64,000 bases of DNA from Rutidosis leptorrhynchoides. Lineage: Eukaryota > Streptophyta > Magnoliopsida > Asterales > Asteraceae. A program made the translations under genes and the position numbers. The notes under the pieces are model-generated. The model did not search any database. It was not told where the DNA came from and saw only the letters and a list, made by a program, of their open reading frames with translations. How positions within the stretch are numbered: the first letter of the stretch is position 1; every line of letters begins with the position of its first letter. The stretch spans positions 313,595,501 to 313,659,500 of the forward strand of contig NC_092339.1 in the NCBI RefSeq assembly GCF_046630445.1, given 5' to 3'. This document shows positions 21,650 to 33,807 of this stretch, one piece after another.

Positions 21650-22261
21650 TCATGAATCCCAGTGGCATAATAGTCCATCTAGAACTTGCTGTAAGTACCT
21701 CAGCTGGAAACTCAGGAGTGGAATAAACTTGACCGGCTCGGGGGAGAAATCTCTGACGATATCTCAAAAGAAGTGTAGCCCAGCCATCAATGTGCTATAA
21801 ATATAACATGTTAATATACAGCCATCAATGTATAACCCTAATATAAAATAAATTGTATAAAATAAAATTAATTATTAATTAACAAAAGAATAACAAACTT
21901 ACCAAGTTATCCAAATAACCAGAATGTCCTATTCCCAGTAATCGAACCTAAAAGTCTTGATTTATAAAAATGAATTGGTCATTTTGAAAGATGAACATGC
22001 AGCGCGTCTCTTGCTTGCTCTCAATCATTGTCTTTGGATCTTTTGCTGGGCATGCATGCTTTCTACCATCTCTCCAGGCATTAGGTGGTGGTGGTTGGAG
22101 AGTTCCTTGGTCATTTATAAACCTGTCAATCAACCCCCATATTTCTTCCTCACTCACCCAGTCTTGTTCCTTTCTTTTTCTCTTAAGAACTTTAACAGGC
22201 TGCTTATCAACTCTCACCTACAATAATTCAACAGATAAGGTTAATAAAATGTTAATCCAAA

Positions 22262-22375
22262 TAGACGCAAGGACGCAAACATGTTCTTGCGTGTGTTGAA
22301 CCAACGAGACGCAAGGACGCAAAAGCACCCTTGCGCCTACAAGAAAGCACACGCAAGGACGCAAATTTATGTTTG
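22262..22375. repeat. Hairpin modules in intron 6 (3 copies)
   Basis: Three copies of a roughly 30-bp module, ACGCAAGGACGCAA, six variable bases, then YYTTGCG. They fill most of the 183-bp intron between exons 6 and 7 of the Ulp1-like gene. Confidence 0.88.
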
Positions 22376-22554
22376 CGACAGATAAAAGCTTTGTGCTCAC
22401 CTCTGCTGCTGCATCTGTGTCCATAGGTATCCCATCATCATTAATTTGTTGTTTATTATGATCGTCTTCAATCCCTAGCTGTACAACAATCATGCTTTCC
22501 ACTTTCTCAACCACATCTTTTGACAACCGAGTAAAAAAAAAAAATAGTTACTTA

Positions 22555-22738
22555 GACGCAAGGATGCAAGAACACCCTTGCGACACGCAACTGAGTAAAC
22601 AACCATGCACAAGGACACAAACTCTACCTTGCGACCATCAGACGCAAGGGCGCAAAAATGACCTTGCAATAAAATCACACAAGGACGCAAGAACACCCTT
22701 GCGACACACAAGGACGCAAGGTATGTCTTGCGTCCGCA
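22555..22738. repeat. Hairpin modules in intron 5 (5 copies)
   Basis: Five copies of the ACGCAAGGACGCAA-N6-CCTTGCG module, some with one or two changes (ACAAGGACACAA), lie between exons 5 and 6. Bases between modules are unrelated. Confidence 0.88.
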
Positions 22739-23441
22739 ACAGTCACATAAACACACTATTATTTATTGCAATAATTTAACATACAAGTTTTTAACATGCT
22801 GAAATGTACCTTCTCAATGGGTTTTCTGTACCCAGGTGTTGTGAATGGGGACCTTAATACACCAGTTGGCCTTCTTTCTCCGATTCCACGTCGAATGTGC
22901 ATTGGAGAAATCCTTTCGATTTCATTATCAGACAAAGATCGATTGAAACACGTATCATCATCCTATTACACAATAAATAACATAAGTAACATAAATATTC
23001 AATTCAATTAATACCAAAAATACCAAAAAATGTACCTGACATTGTTGTTGCGATAAAAGTTTTTCGTGTTGCATAACAAGTTGTTTACAATCAGTTAACT
23101 CTTTCTCTTGTTTGTCCATCCGCTTTGTCAACAACTCTATCATACGATGTAAATTGTGTACATCAGGAGGGCCCTCTGTATCTACATCTTCTGTTGAATG
23201 CTTGTGGGGTGTCTGCTCAGACCCATCAACAACTGAATCATCTGTATCAACTAGATCATCCTGGACCTCATCCTCGATCTCATCTTCTGGTACCTTTCCT
23301 CCTCTAAAGTACACGTCACTCTGAATCCACCATTGACAACTCTTTTCTGTATCAGTTGGCTGCAAACCACGTAAAGGTCTCTTTTTCTTGGGACACTCAT
23401 CCTACATAATAAGAATAATAAGAATATTAGCAGAATAGAAT

Positions 23442-23634
23442 ACGCAAAGACGCAAACTTAAGCTTGCGTCAGAGTACGCAAGGATGCAAAACAACTCTTG
23501 CGTCCAGAAACAAAGGCACACGTAAGGACGCAAGGACAACCTTGCGTCCAAAAACAAAAGCACATGCAAGAACGCAAGACCAACCTTGCGTCAGCATAAA
23601 AACAACACGCAAAGACGCAAGGCCTACCTTGCGC
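23442..23634. repeat. Hairpin modules in intron 3 (5 copies)
   Basis: Five copies of the module lie between exons 3 and 4. The last four end CTTGCGTCC, CTTGCGTCC, CTTGCGTC and CTTGCGCCC. The neighbouring 78-bp intron 2 and 73-bp intron 4 have none. Confidence 0.88.
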
Positions 23635-24692
23635 CCATACCAGAACCTGTCTGTAAACAGATAAACTATGCAACAATTTAGTATAAACTAACATTTTTAA
23701 AATGTAACAAACCTGAATATCTAGGAGTTTAAGGTATTCAGAGATTCCATATGACTCGGCAGATGAACGCTTCCAAAAAAGAGCCCTCGATACTCCATTC
23801 TTGGCAGTCTTTTTGGCAAACGGTTTAATGGTACGACGGTAAGACTCGAGAATCCAAATCTACAAATTTAAAAACAATTAATTTATGTTACATCTTAATT
23901 TTAATTAACATTAAATAATAAATATTCAACCATTTACCTTGAATTCCCACATAAATCCTGCCAAAGTGTACGCCTTTCCACTCTCCAATTGGCTTTCACG
24001 AATAACAGACCCTTCACTAACCGCTTCGTAAGTTGGCTCCCAAATACGAGACCCCCATGGATACTGATTAACACGCGATAACTCTTCGACTAACCATAAA
24101 CACTTTTTATTAACAACATGGATCCCTTGTTTACCCATAAAACCTCTCTTTACAATCAAGATAATTGCTAGTCACACCACATCATCGTCACTAATACGGC
24201 TGTGATCAGATTCTAAAAGCATCTTTTCAACATCACTAATCAAAACATTTTGAGAATCTTTAAAACCCTTAAATAAACGTCTTCTAATAGGTGCGGTCTG
24301 GACGTCATAATTCTTCGGGATGTAATGTGCCATGTCCGTTCAGCTGCTAAACAAAAAGCCCGTCACAATACAAAATTCACGGCGACCAAATCTAATTGAA
24401 AAATTGTTCTGAAAATGAAACCATAGATCCTCATGCTCATCGGGGTACTTAACATTATCTAGTCTTTCCGGCCGCACACTCTTCCTTTAGAGCATGCAAT
24501 GTATAAGCCCGGGATCATTACCAAAGTATTCTAGATCTAACCATGGACCAAAACAAGTTTCTTTAAACCTTTTAATTTGATTCTTAGTCATGACCTTCTT
24601 AACATCCCCTATAACGCTCAACTTATTCTTCATAGTTAACTTTCTTTCCACAAATCCCTGCATAAGTAACAATAAAATCAGCAGTTAGTGTC

Positions 24693-24845
24693 AGGACACA
24701 AGCACGCAAGACAAACCTTGCGCCCGTTTAATTGACCAACGCAAGAACGCAAAGACAAGCTTATGTACAAGACTCAAGGACGCAAAGAAACCCTTGCGTC
24801 CACTCGGGCACCATACGCAAGGACGCAAACTTGACCTTGCGTCTT
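24693..24845. repeat. Hairpin modules in intron 1 (4 copies)
   Basis: Four copies of the module in the first intron, near its 3' splice site on the minus strand. The second copy is the most changed, ending GCTTATG instead of CCTTGCG. Confidence 0.85.
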
Positions 24846-25079
24846 GTCAATTTCCATAATTTTACGAGCTACTAATGAATGTTTCACTCGAACATATAAC
24901 CCACAATACAGATGCATATCATTAATAAACGGTTGTACTTCATTAAACACAATTACACCTCAAACAGGCATTTCATCGAGCAGTTGGTGTGCACACTTAT
25001 ACAATTCTCATCGAACACAAAATAAACAGATAAAACGCAGATATACAACGAAGTAATCACTAACCTGGTTGCTCGCCAT

Positions 25080-25380
25080 CGTTGCAAGGTTGATTCCTTG
25101 ATTATTTGGTTGATTACTTCGTGAAAACTCTAATTCTTTTGCGTGAAAACCCTATACTTCGTGAAAACCCTTTTAGGCTTGTATAAAAGGTAACGGTGGT
25201 GGCAAGAGGGGTTAGGTGGTAGTGGAGGTGATGATGGAGGAGGATCTGGTAATAGCAATCGAAGTGATGAAGTTGTTTTGCGTTTGTGCTTGCGTTTTTA
25301 CAGATCGCCTGACTATGTGTTTTTTTGCGTGTTTGCGAAGTGGGTTGAAAGTGTGGAGTGCCAGGTTAAAAGATGTCATT
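25080..25380 (-). promoter_or_regulatory. Upstream region of the Ulp1-like gene
   Basis: Sequence between the gene's ATG and the gypsy-2 insertion. It includes TTGCG-rich fragments at about 25265-25340 related to the intron modules, and a GGTGGTAGTGGAGGTGATGA-type simple stretch. The TCATT at 25376-25380 is the left target duplication of gypsy-2. No clear TATA box on the gene's strand. If the gene was ever active, gypsy-2 has separated it from sequence further upstream. Confidence 0.5.
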
Positions 25381-28310
25381 TGTAACGACCCTCACTTTTT
25401 CGATCGTTCTATACTTATAAGATTAATATTTACATAAATTAAACCTTACCAACATGATAAGCAATCCAAATTGTCGAGACTTATGTTTTTCGAAAAGAGT
25501 TTTACACAACGTTTGACCGTCTAGTTTGACCGATGATATCACGAACTATACAATATATGATAATTATACGTTTGTGTATATATATGTATATATACATATT
25601 TAACATGACCTAAGAATGTTTTAATATCTCATTTTGTATTAATAACAATAAGTTATAAGTATATTTTGAAACTACTAACTTAAGTTTTCAAAACGATAAC
25701 CATACGTAACGTTATTTGACTTAAATACTTATGACCTATAATGTTTATACATATATCGTATAAGTAATGTATTTAATCACTTTTAAAGACTTAAATACAT
25801 AAAAAAATATAAGTATATTTACAAAAGATAGCTATATTTGAATCCTCGTTCCGTTTTCTCAAAGATTTCTATACGTATACCTAGGGTATATGTACCCGTA
25901 TCATACGCAGCTTCTAGATGTATTTACTATTGGTATATACCAATAAAAATTTGCTCCTTAGCAGCCTTAAATGATTAAGAAACATGTGGAACCAACCATT
26001 TGTCAAGTAGCATGAATTATTTAGCAAGAAAACAAAGTTAGGTATCTTTTTTTCCTTTATAACCTAAAAACGTTTTTATGCATGCACACCATTTCTTCAC
26101 CCCATTTTCTCATACTTACACTTCCATTTCTCTCTCAAAATACTCTTAACTTCATACTTGATCATCTCCAAGCATTTTCCCCATCATTTAACTTCAAAAA
26201 CATCACTTAATCACCATAAGAAAACCCTTACAAAAACACTTCAAGAATCCTTCCAAGAACACAAACTTACTTCCAATCTTTCATCCAATTCCATCACCCT
26301 TTTGGTTCTAGGTTCTTACTCCTCTTTTACAACAACCTTGTCCAAGGAACTTGAGGTAGAATCTATGTTCATAACCTTATTCGATTCATATATATATAGC
26401 TATCTTATTTTGTGGTATAAAATTTTAACAAAAAGAACATAGTTTGAATGTTTTCAAACTTGTTTGCAAACTAAATAGATCCTTCTAACTTAACTTTTAA
26501 AATACTTCAAGACCTGTAATATAACTTAATTACATGCTAATTTAACAAGGTATAACTTGGTTTTTCAAAGAACACCTTAAAAACTGTTTTTACGACGTCG
26601 GAGTGCAACCGGGGACTGTTTTGGGTTGGATAATTAAAAACCATCTTAAACTTTGAATTGGAAGTTTATCTTCTGGAAAAATGATTTTTAATATGAATAT
26701 GATAACACATAAAAATTTCATGATTTAATTCAAAGTATAAGTATTTTTAGAAAAATAATCATTTAAGGTTGTTTACATAAAGGAAAATGTTTAACTTCAT
26801 AAGTTTCACTAAAGTTTCACCTATGCCGTGTGATTTTGAATACAAACCAAGGTATTTTCAGTTCATAGTCTTAAAGAGGAACTCGATCCAAGGATATGGC
26901 AAGTTGAATCAACGAAAACGGATTTGTAACGAAGAAACTATGACCGAAACAAAATTGGTTATCCAAGACTTGTTTAACTTCGGGATTAATTGGGAAAAAT
27001 TAAATAAAATCACATATTTCTAAGATAACATGATATTTTATATATATGTACTTATAATTCAATTTTATATGGTTCAGGATCACCCGCAAACAACACGAGA
27101 AGATTAATCATAAGATCCCATGTTTGTACGCAACACGTCATTTGACAACACCGGTACTTTATGTACGCAACACGTCATTTGACAACACCGGTACCGTGGG
27201 TCAAGATTAATCTCGACCAATACATATACGATGGGGTTTTATTTATTTCGTTAGGGGGTTTTATTTATTTCATTGCGGGTATATTAAACATCTAAAAATG
27301 AACCATTAAAATTGAATTACTAACAACGAACTGCTAACTACGGACTAAGGAATTATTCAAAGAATTAAAAGTATAACAAGTATATATATGTGACGTTTGT
27401 TTAAAAAGAAAAGGTATTGATATATTATATATGGATAGGTTCGTGATATCAACCGGAGACCAAGTCAAATTATATATATCTTCAAGACGAACGTGAGTAT
27501 ATAGTCCCACTTTTAAACTCTAAATATTTCGGGATGAGAATACATGTATTTTATGTTTTACGTTATGGACACAAGTAACTGAAAAATATATTCTACGTTG
27601 AGTTGTACCACTGGCATACTTCCCTGTAGCTTGGTAACTGTTATTTACAGCGGTATTGTAAACGCGAATCCTGTTGATAGATCTATCGGGCCTGACAACC
27701 CCAACCGGACTGGACGACCAGTATTCAACGGTTGCACAGTACTTCGTTTCGTGACTACACTTGGTACGGTGTAGTAAGATTTCATAATAAAGGGAATATG
27801 CAACGTGATTAAATGTTAAGTATGGTTACCAAGTGCTCAACCACTTAGAATATTTTTATTAAACTGTTTATATACGAAATCTTGTGGTCTATATATATAT
27901 ATTGCTGCCGGCATTAAACCTATATCTCACCAACTTTATGTTGACCTTTTAAAACATGTCTATTCTCAGGTGATTACTAAAGCTTCCGCTGCATTATGTT
28001 GAATTTGAGCAGGATCTTGCGTACGCATATTTGTGTCAAAAATAAAACTGCATACCCAAGGATTTGTGTTGTAAAATATGCTCGAAATCGTGTTGTTATC
28101 ATTATATGTAAAGTTTGTAAGTCGAAGATTATCGCTAAACGATAATCATCTTTTTATTGTCTAAAGCTTGTAACAAAAATAATGGTTATGGTTTGTAATG
28201 TATAATATATGCAGTTTCTCTTTTAAAAATGTCGCATATAGAGGTCAATACCTCGCAATGAAATCATACGTTATCTAACACGTTCTTATGGTTAAGGACG
28301 GGTTATGACA
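25381..28310 (+). repeat. 5' LTR of gypsy-2
   Basis: TGTAACGACC to GGGTTATGACA. Contains two tandem copies of a roughly 35-bp unit with CAACACGTCATTTGACAAC at about 27126-27192, a perfect hairpin GATTATCG-CTAAA-CGATAATC near 28125-28145, and GAGGT-CAAT-ACCTC at 28241-28254. A promoter must lie in here, but no single TATA box can be chosen among many AT-rich sites. Confidence 0.96.
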
Positions 28311-28312
28311 TG

Positions 28313-28324
28313 TGGTATCAGAGC
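28313..28324 (+). promoter_or_regulatory. Primer binding site of gypsy-2
   Basis: TGGTATCAGAGC, two bases after the LTR. Complementary to the 3' end of plant initiator tRNA-Met, which primes minus-strand DNA synthesis. Confidence 0.95.
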
Positions 28325-28499
28325 GGTGGTCTTAGCGAACCAGGTTTGCATTAGTGTGTCTAACTGATAAGTCGTTAGGATACATTAGTAAGTCTGGACT
28401 TTGACCGGGTCTGATTTAAAAACCATTGCTTATCATTGTTGGTTAAAAATTTATATGTAAATATTATGTAGTACTAATGGGTTAGTTGTTGTGTGATAG

Positions 28500-28970
28500 A
28501 TGTCGGGCTCAAAACTTGTCATCACGTTCAGCGACTCCGAACCAGAATCTTCAGATGGTGTTCCAGTCATTAACCTATCCGATGACGAAAATAATATCTT
28601 TGGGGAAGACTCACAAATTCCGGATGAACCGACTATAGAGAACCCGGAAAGTGAACCCGAGGAGGAAAGTGAACCCGAGGAGGAAAGTGAACCCGAGGAG
28701 GAAAGTGAACCCGAGGAAGAAATACAGGAAATTACAAAAGACGAGTTCGAACTAGGAAAGAAACGAAAGGCTAATGAATTAGAAAATTCAAATCCCGAGT
28801 TTAGTAAGGATGATGTGGCACCAACTCCACTAGACACTACCACCCCTATTCCCGCTATTCCTATTCGTTCTATCCCGGCATCCAGTTCTTCAGTCCCACA
28901 GCCAAAATATAGGCAGACAGCCAGGATAAGCGTTAAGCGATTCTTTGAACCTAAACGTCCTAGAAAATAG
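28500..28970 (+). CDS. Acidic leader ORF of gypsy-2 (156 aa)
   Basis: A complete ORF from ATG 28500 to TAG 28968-28970, in the leader between primer site and gag, in a frame separate from Gag-Pol. Residues about 7-80 are strongly acidic, with a tandem block of four SEPEEE units (18-bp repeats at about 28649-28720). The C-terminus turns basic (RISVKRFFEPKRPRK), which could be a nuclear-localisation or nucleic-acid contact. I recognise no family. It stays open in an element whose Gag-Pol is also intact, which favours a real product. The opposite strand is also open over this stretch (Ser-rich), a by-product of the repeat. Confidence 0.55.
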   Translation: MSGSKLVITFSDSEPESSDGVPVINLSDDENNIFGEDSQIPDEPTIENPESEPEEESEPEEESEPEEESEPEEEIQEITKDEFELGKKRKANELENSNPEFSKDDVAPTPLDTTTPIPAIPIRSIPASSSSVPQPKYRQTARISVKRFFEPKRPRK

Positions 28971-29329
28971 ACCAAACGATGCGCTGCCGTATTAAACCAT
29001 GGGATCATATAATGTTTTGTATAATATTATTAGTGTGGTTTGCTTAATGTTCGATGTAAGATAAGCATATGTAAAATAGTGAAGTGTGAAATGCAATAAT
29101 TTTCCATGGTTAAGTATTATTTAGATGGTAGTAATTGATTATGTACTAAGCTATTAAGTATGGACATTAACGGGTAGGTACTACCCTAGATATAATTATA
29201 AAACGCTAATAAGAAGAAAAGGCTTTTATAATAATACCTGGTTCATATTATTAACAAGCTATAATGTACTATAAATACACACTACATCTATAATAATCCA
29301 TGTGAATAATTATTTTCTTTCATTAGGAA
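28971..29329 (+). other. Spacer between leader ORF and gag in gypsy-2
   Basis: AT-rich leader with no open frame. Near its end TTTTCTTTCATTAG precedes gag, a possible splice acceptor that could give a spliced gag-pol mRNA; this is only a suggestion. Confidence 0.4.
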
Positions 29330-32300
29330 ATGGCGCGATTGAATCGAATGACGGAACAAGAAATCCAGGAACTCATCAATCAGCGAGTGAACGACAGAAT
29401 GTTATGGGTCGAGGCTACAAGAGGTGCTGCAGTTAACCCAAATCCTCGTGTGGGGTGCACTTACAAAACTTTTCAAGCTTGCAAGCCCTCATCATTCAGT
29501 GGAACAGAAGGACTAATCGGTTTAACCCGGTGGATAGAAAAGATGGAGACTGTGTTTAAAATCAGTGGTTGTGTTGAAAAGGACATGACCAAGTATGCAT
29601 CGTGCACTTTACAAGATAGTGCACTCACGTGGTGGAAAAATTATGTGAAGGCTGTAGGAGGAGATGTAGCTTATGATACTCCGTGGGAAGAATTCAAAAC
29701 AATGTTAATCAACGAATATTGTCCAAGGAACGAGGTTAGGAAGTTGGAAGATGAGTTACGAAGTCTGAAGGTTATTGGTACTGAAATCACCAACTACAAT
29801 CAGCGATTCATGGAATTAGTTTTGCTATGTCCTGAATTGGTTCCAACCGAAGAACGGAAGATTGAAATGTACAAAGATGGTTTGCCCAAAAAGGTCAAGG
29901 CAAATGTTACAGCATCGAAACCTAAGACAATTCATGAAGCTATAACCATGGCAAACGAGCTAATGGATCAGGTCATCATGGATAAGAAAGTATCCAATAC
30001 TGATGTGAAGGTATCAGGTAACAAAAGAAAGTGGAATGGAAATTATGATCGAGGTAACCAACAACAATCTTTTAGGAAACAAGAAAACACGCAAGGTGCG
30101 GGTAGTGGTTTAAGCTTTGGTTATAAAGGACAAAATCCTTTATGCAACCGATGCCACAAACATCACTCTGGTTACTGTAATGTGGTATGCAACAAATGTA
30201 ATCGAAAGGGTCATCTTGCTGAAGATTGTAGGGCTCTCGTTACAAATACAAATGGTACCAAGACTCTTGCCACCAATGCAAATAGAACTGCTTTGGCTAC
30301 CATTACTTGTTTTGGGTGTGGAAAACAAGGTCACTATAAGAGCCAGTGCCCGAATCCAGAGAAGAATATCGGACCTGCACGTGGGAGAGCATTTGTTATT
30401 AATGCTAGAGAGGCATGTGAAGACCCGGAGCTTGTTACGGGTACGTTTACCATTAATAACTTATCCGCATCTATTATATTTGATACTGGTGCTGATAGAA
30501 GTTACGTGTGTAGAGATTTTCACGCTAAATTGAATTGTTCATCATTACCTCTAGATGCTAAGTACATGATTGAGTTAGCTAATGGTAAACTAATTAAAGC
30601 CGATAAAATTTGCCGTGATTGTAAAATAAATTTAGCCGGAGAAACATTTAAGATTGATTTGATACCCGTAGAATTAGGAAGTTTTGATGTAATAGTCGGC
30701 ATGGACTGGATGTCCAAAATAGGAGCTGAAGTTGTGTGCGCCAAGAAGGCAATTCGCATTCCTCGTAAGAATAAAACGCCAGTAATGATTTATGGAGAGA
30801 AGGGTAACTCAAAGCTAAAACTCATTAGTTATTTGAAAGCTCAAAAGTGCTTGAAGAAAGGGTGCTATGCTATCTTAGCACATGTTAATAAAGTCGAAAA
30901 GAAAGAAAAAGAGAAGTGCATCAATGACGTGCCTGTGGCAAGAGATTTTCCTGAAGTATTTTCGGAAGAGTTGCCGGGATTACCTCCATTTAGATCTGTA
31001 GAATTTCAAATAGATCTTGTACCAGGAGCTGCACCGGTTGCCCGTGCTCCATATAGACTTGCACCGTCCGAGTTAAAAGAACTTCAGAGTCAGTTAAAAG
31101 AATTACTGGATCGTGGATTCATACGACCAAGTACTTCACCGTGGGGAGCTCCAATTTTATTCGTCAAGAAGAAAGACGGATCTTTCCGAATGTGTATAGA
31201 TTATCGTGAATTAAATAAGTTAACTATCAAGAATCGGTATCCACTACCGAGAATTGACGACTTATTTGATCAACTCCAAGGATCATGTGTGTACTCGAAA
31301 ATTGACCTAAGATCGGGCTATCATCAATTACGTGTCAAAGAAGAAGATATACCGAAAACTGCTTTTCGGACACGCTACGGTCATTACGAATTTTTGGTCA
31401 TGCCGTTTGGATTGACGAATGCGCCAGCTGTATTCATGGACCTCATGAATCGAGTTTGTAGTCCATATTTAGATAAGTTTGTTATCGTTTTCATTGATGA
31501 TATTCTTATCTATTCCAAGAGTGAGCAAGAGCATGAGCAGCATTTAAGGTTGATATTAGAGTTGTTGAGAAAAGAACAGCTATATGCTAAATTTTCTAAA
31601 TGTGCTTTCTGGTTGAAAGAAGTGCAATTTCTTGGCCACGTTGTTAGTAGCAAAGGAATTCAGGTTGATCCAGCAAAAATTGAAGCCATTGAAAAATGGG
31701 AGACTCCTAAGACACCAATGCAGATACGCCAATTTTTGGGTTTAGCCGGTTATTATAGAAGGTTTATTCAAGATTTTTCCCGAATAGCTAAGCCGTTGAC
31801 AGCGTTAACGCAAAAAGGGAAGAAATACGAATGGACTTCTGAGCAGGAGAGTGCATTTCAATTACTGAAAAAGAAGTTGACTACGGCGCCTATTTTATCG
31901 TTACCAGAAGGGAACGATGATTTTGAAATATATTGTGACGCTTCGCGACAAGGTTTTGGTTGTGTTCTTATGCAACGGAAGAAAGTTATTGCATACGCAT
32001 CCCGACAATTAAAGATTCACGAGCGGAATTATACGACGCATGATCTAGAACTGGGAGCAGTCGTGTTTGCATTGAAGATATGGAGACACTACTTGTATGG
32101 GGTTAAATGCACTGTGTTTACTGATCATAAAAGCCTTCAACATATTTTCGATCAAAAACAGCTGAACATGAGGCAACGTAGGTGGGTCGAGCTGATAAAT
32201 GACTATGATTGTGAAATTCGTTATCATCCCGGGAAGGCGAACGTGGTGGCCGATGCTCTAAGCAGAAAGGAACGAGAACCAATTCGAGTACGAGCGATGA

Positions 32301-33760
32301 ACATAAAAATTCGCATGAATCTCAACTCACAAATCAAAGAAGTTCAACGAGAAGCACTTACTAAAGAAAACATAAGAAATGAAATAATGAAGAAGTATGA
32401 GAAGCAACTCGTTATACGGGAAGACGGAATTCGATATTTTGCAAACCGTATTTGGGTACCGAAGTTGGGTGGATTAAGGAAGTTGATATTGAATGAGGCA
32501 CATAAGACAAGATACTCGATACATCCTGGAGTTGGAAAGATGTATCAAGATCTTAAGACGCATTATTGGTGGCCTAATTTAAAGACAGACGTTGCAACAT
32601 ATGTTAGGGAGTGTTTAACTTGTTCCAAAGTCAAAGCAGAACACCAAAAGCCGTCAGGATTACTTCAACAACCAGAAATCCCAGAATGGAAATGGGACGG
32701 TATTACCATGGATTTCATCACGAAATTACCAAAGACTGCCTGGGGATACGACACTATTTGGGTAATTGTTGATCGTCTTACCAAATCTGCACATTTCTTG
32801 CCTATAAAGGAAACGGATAGAATGGAGAAATTATTACGATTATATATAAAGGAAATAGTTTCAAGGCATGGAATACCTATTTCCATTATATCTGATCGTG
32901 ATAGTAGATTTACCTCAAAGTTCTGGCAATCACTACAGGAGGCACTAGGAACTCGTTTGGATATGAGTACCGCATATCATCCGGAAACGGACGGGCAGAG
33001 TGAAAGAACAATTCAGACTCTTGAAGACATGCTCAGGGCATGTGTGATCGATTTTGGAAACGGATGGGATAAGTATCTACCATTAGCAGAATTCTCGTAT
33101 AATAATAGTTATCATGCGAGCATTAAAGCTGCACCATTCGAAGCATTGTACGGAAGGAAGTGTAGATCTCCTATCTGTTGGAATGAAGTAGGAGATCGAC
33201 AATTAACTGGTCCCGAGATCATACATGAAACTACTGAAAAGATAGTACAAATCAAAGAGAGATTGAAAACAGCCCGTAGTCGCCAAAAGAGCTACGCCGA
33301 TGTCCGAAGGAAACCATTAGAGTTTCAGATTGGTGACATGGTTATGCTAAAGGTGTCACCTTGGAAAGGTGTAATACGTTTCGGTAAAAGAGGTAAACTG
33401 AACCCAAGATATGTAGGCCCGTTCAAGATCATCGAACGCATTGGACCGGTAGCTTATCGACTCGAGTTACCGCAACAACTCACCGGAGTACATAATACCT
33501 TTCACGTCTCGAACCTTAAGAAGTGTCTTGCAAAGGAAGACCTCACCATTCCTCTTGAAGAAATCCATGTCGACGAGAAACTACAATTCGTCGAAGAACC
33601 AATCGAAATCATGGACCGTGAAGTTAAACAGCTCAAGCAGAGCAACATACCGATCGTTAAGGTTCGTTGGAATGCTCGAAGAGGTCCCGAGTTTACGTGG
33701 GAACGGGAGGATCAGATGAAACAAAAGTATCCACACTTGTTTCTCGATGACGCAAAATAG
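29330..33760 (+). CDS. gag-pol: Intact Gag-Pol polyprotein of gypsy-2 (1476 aa)
   Basis: One open frame from ATG 29330. Gag core about residues 40-230; zinc knuckles [14 protein letters not shown] (about 285) and [14 protein letters not shown] (about 327); aspartic protease [13 protein letters not shown] (about 380); RT with YRELNKL (about 624) and [10 protein letters not shown] (about 720); RNase H with [13 protein letters not shown] (about 867) and TDHKSL; integrase with its zinc-finger His and Cys pairs (about 1050-1100), then the catalytic set D in TMDFITKLP (about 1125), D in SDRDSRF (about 1187) and E in DGQSERT (about 1222). A chromodomain-like end ([10 protein letters not shown]...[16 protein letters not shown]) at about 1420-1470 is thought to guide insertion by binding histone marks. 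No stop or frameshift; key residues are present. Confidence 0.96.
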   Translation: MARLNRMTEQEIQELINQRVNDRMLWVEATRGAAVNPNPRVGCTYKTFQACKPSSFSGTEGLIGLTRWIEKMETVFKISGCVEKDMTKYASCTLQDSALTWWKNYVKAVGGDVAYDTPWEEFKTMLINEYCPRNEVRKLEDELRSLKVIGTEITNYNQRFMELVLLCPELVPTEERKIEMYKDGLPKKVKANVTASKPKTIHEAITMANELMDQVIMDKKVSNTDVKVSGNKRKWNGNYDRGNQQQSFRKQENTQGAGSGLSFGYKGQNPLCNRCHKHHSGYCNVVCNKCNRKGHLAEDCRALVTNTNGTKTLATNANRTALATITCFGCGKQGHYKSQCPNPEKNIGPARGRAFVINAREACEDPELVTGTFTINNLSASIIFDTGADRSYVCRDFHAKLNCSSLPLDAKYMIELANGKLIKADKICRDCKINLAGETFKIDLIPVELGSFDVIVGMDWMSKIGAEVVCAKKAIRIPRKNKTPVMIYGEKGNSKLKLISYLKAQKCLKKGCYAILAHVNKVEKKEKEKCINDVPVARDFPEVFSEELPGLPPFRSVEFQIDLVPGAAPVARAPYRLAPSELKELQSQLKELLDRGFIRPSTSPWGAPILFVKKKDGSFRMCIDYRELNKLTIKNRYPLPRIDDLFDQLQGSCVYSKIDLRSGYHQLRVKEEDIPKTAFRTRYGHYEFLVMPFGLTNAPAVFMDLMNRVCSPYLDKFVIVFIDDILIYSKSEQEHEQHLRLILELLRKEQLYAKFSKCAFWLKEVQFLGHVVSSKGIQVDPAKIEAIEKWETPKTPMQIRQFLGLAGYYRRFIQDFSRIAKPLTALTQKGKKYEWTSEQESAFQLLKKKLTTAPILSLPEGNDDFEIYCDASRQGFGCVLMQRKKVIAYASRQLKIHERNYTTHDLELGAVVFALKIWRHYLYGVKCTVFTDHKSLQHIFDQKQLNMRQRRWVELINDYDCEIRYHPGKANVVADALSRKEREPIRVRAMNIKIRMNLNSQIKEVQREALTKENIRNEIMKKYEKQLVIREDGIRYFANRIWVPKLGGLRKLILNEAHKTRYSIHPGVGKMYQDLKTHYWWPNLKTDVATYVRECLTCSKVKAEHQKPSGLLQQPEIPEWKWDGITMDFITKLPKTAWGYDTIWVIVDRLTKSAHFLPIKETDRMEKLLRLYIKEIVSRHGIPISIISDRDSRFTSKFWQSLQEALGTRLDMSTAYHPETDGQSERTIQTLEDMLRACVIDFGNGWDKYLPLAEFSYNNSYHASIKAAPFEALYGRKCRSPICWNEVGDRQLTGPEIIHETTEKIVQIKERLKTARSRQKSYADVRRKPLEFQIGDMVMLKVSPWKGVIRFGKRGKLNPRYVGPFKIIERIGPVAYRLELPQQLTGVHNTFHVSNLKKCLAKEDLTIPLEEIHVDEKLQFVEEPIEIMDREVKQLKQSNIPIVKVRWNARRGPEFTWEREDQMKQKYPHLFLDDAK

Positions 33761-33788
33761 GTACAATTTTAAAATTTCGGGACGAAAT

Positions 33789-33807
33789 TTATTTAACGGG
33801 GAGGTAA
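33789..33807 (+). promoter_or_regulatory. Polypurine tract of gypsy-2
   Basis: TTATTTAACGGGGAGGTAA directly before the 3' LTR. It lies 28 bases after the Gag-Pol stop. Confidence 0.75.

Larger units (their letters stand above)
21650..25079 (-). pseudogene. DUF1985/Ulp1-like gene, eight exons visible, broken
   Basis: Model from splice sites and protein pattern: exons 25079-25065 (MASNQ), 24657-23938, 23859-23713, 23401-23036, 22962-22810, about 22525-22401, 22217-21903, 21794-21650. All listed junctions are GT/AG in phase 0 except the unclear acceptor of exon 6. Exon 2 has the DUF1985 pattern (IKRFKETCFGPWLDL, NQYPWGSRIWEPTYEA). Exon 4 is acidic then coiled-coil. Exon 8 (HIDGWATLLLRYRQRF) resembles the start of a C48 (Ulp1-type) peptidase domain; such enzymes cut SUMO-like tags. 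The catalytic His-Asp-Cys part would lie left of the gypsy-1 insertion. Exon 2 has three in-frame stops and exon 7 one. Confidence 0.75.

Noticed and set aside
22490..23694. Cys-rich or Arg-rich frames such as those with LASLR or LRPC repeats
   Set aside because: Translations of the intron hairpin modules; they cross the splice sites of the Ulp1-like gene.
22492..24845. CRISPR-like array (about 30-bp repeats with unrelated spacers)
   Set aside because: The DNA is eukaryotic, the modules are degenerate, and they lie within introns of a transposon gene; there are no cas genes.
26158..27023. 94- and 78-codon frames, repeated at 34585-35450
   Set aside because: Both lie in the gypsy-2 LTR and are copied only because the LTR is duplicated; no protein pattern.
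28451..29008. Serine-rich 185-codon frame on the minus strand
   Set aside because: It is antisense to the acidic leader ORF of gypsy-2; the Ser-rich repeat is the complement of the SEPEEE repeat.
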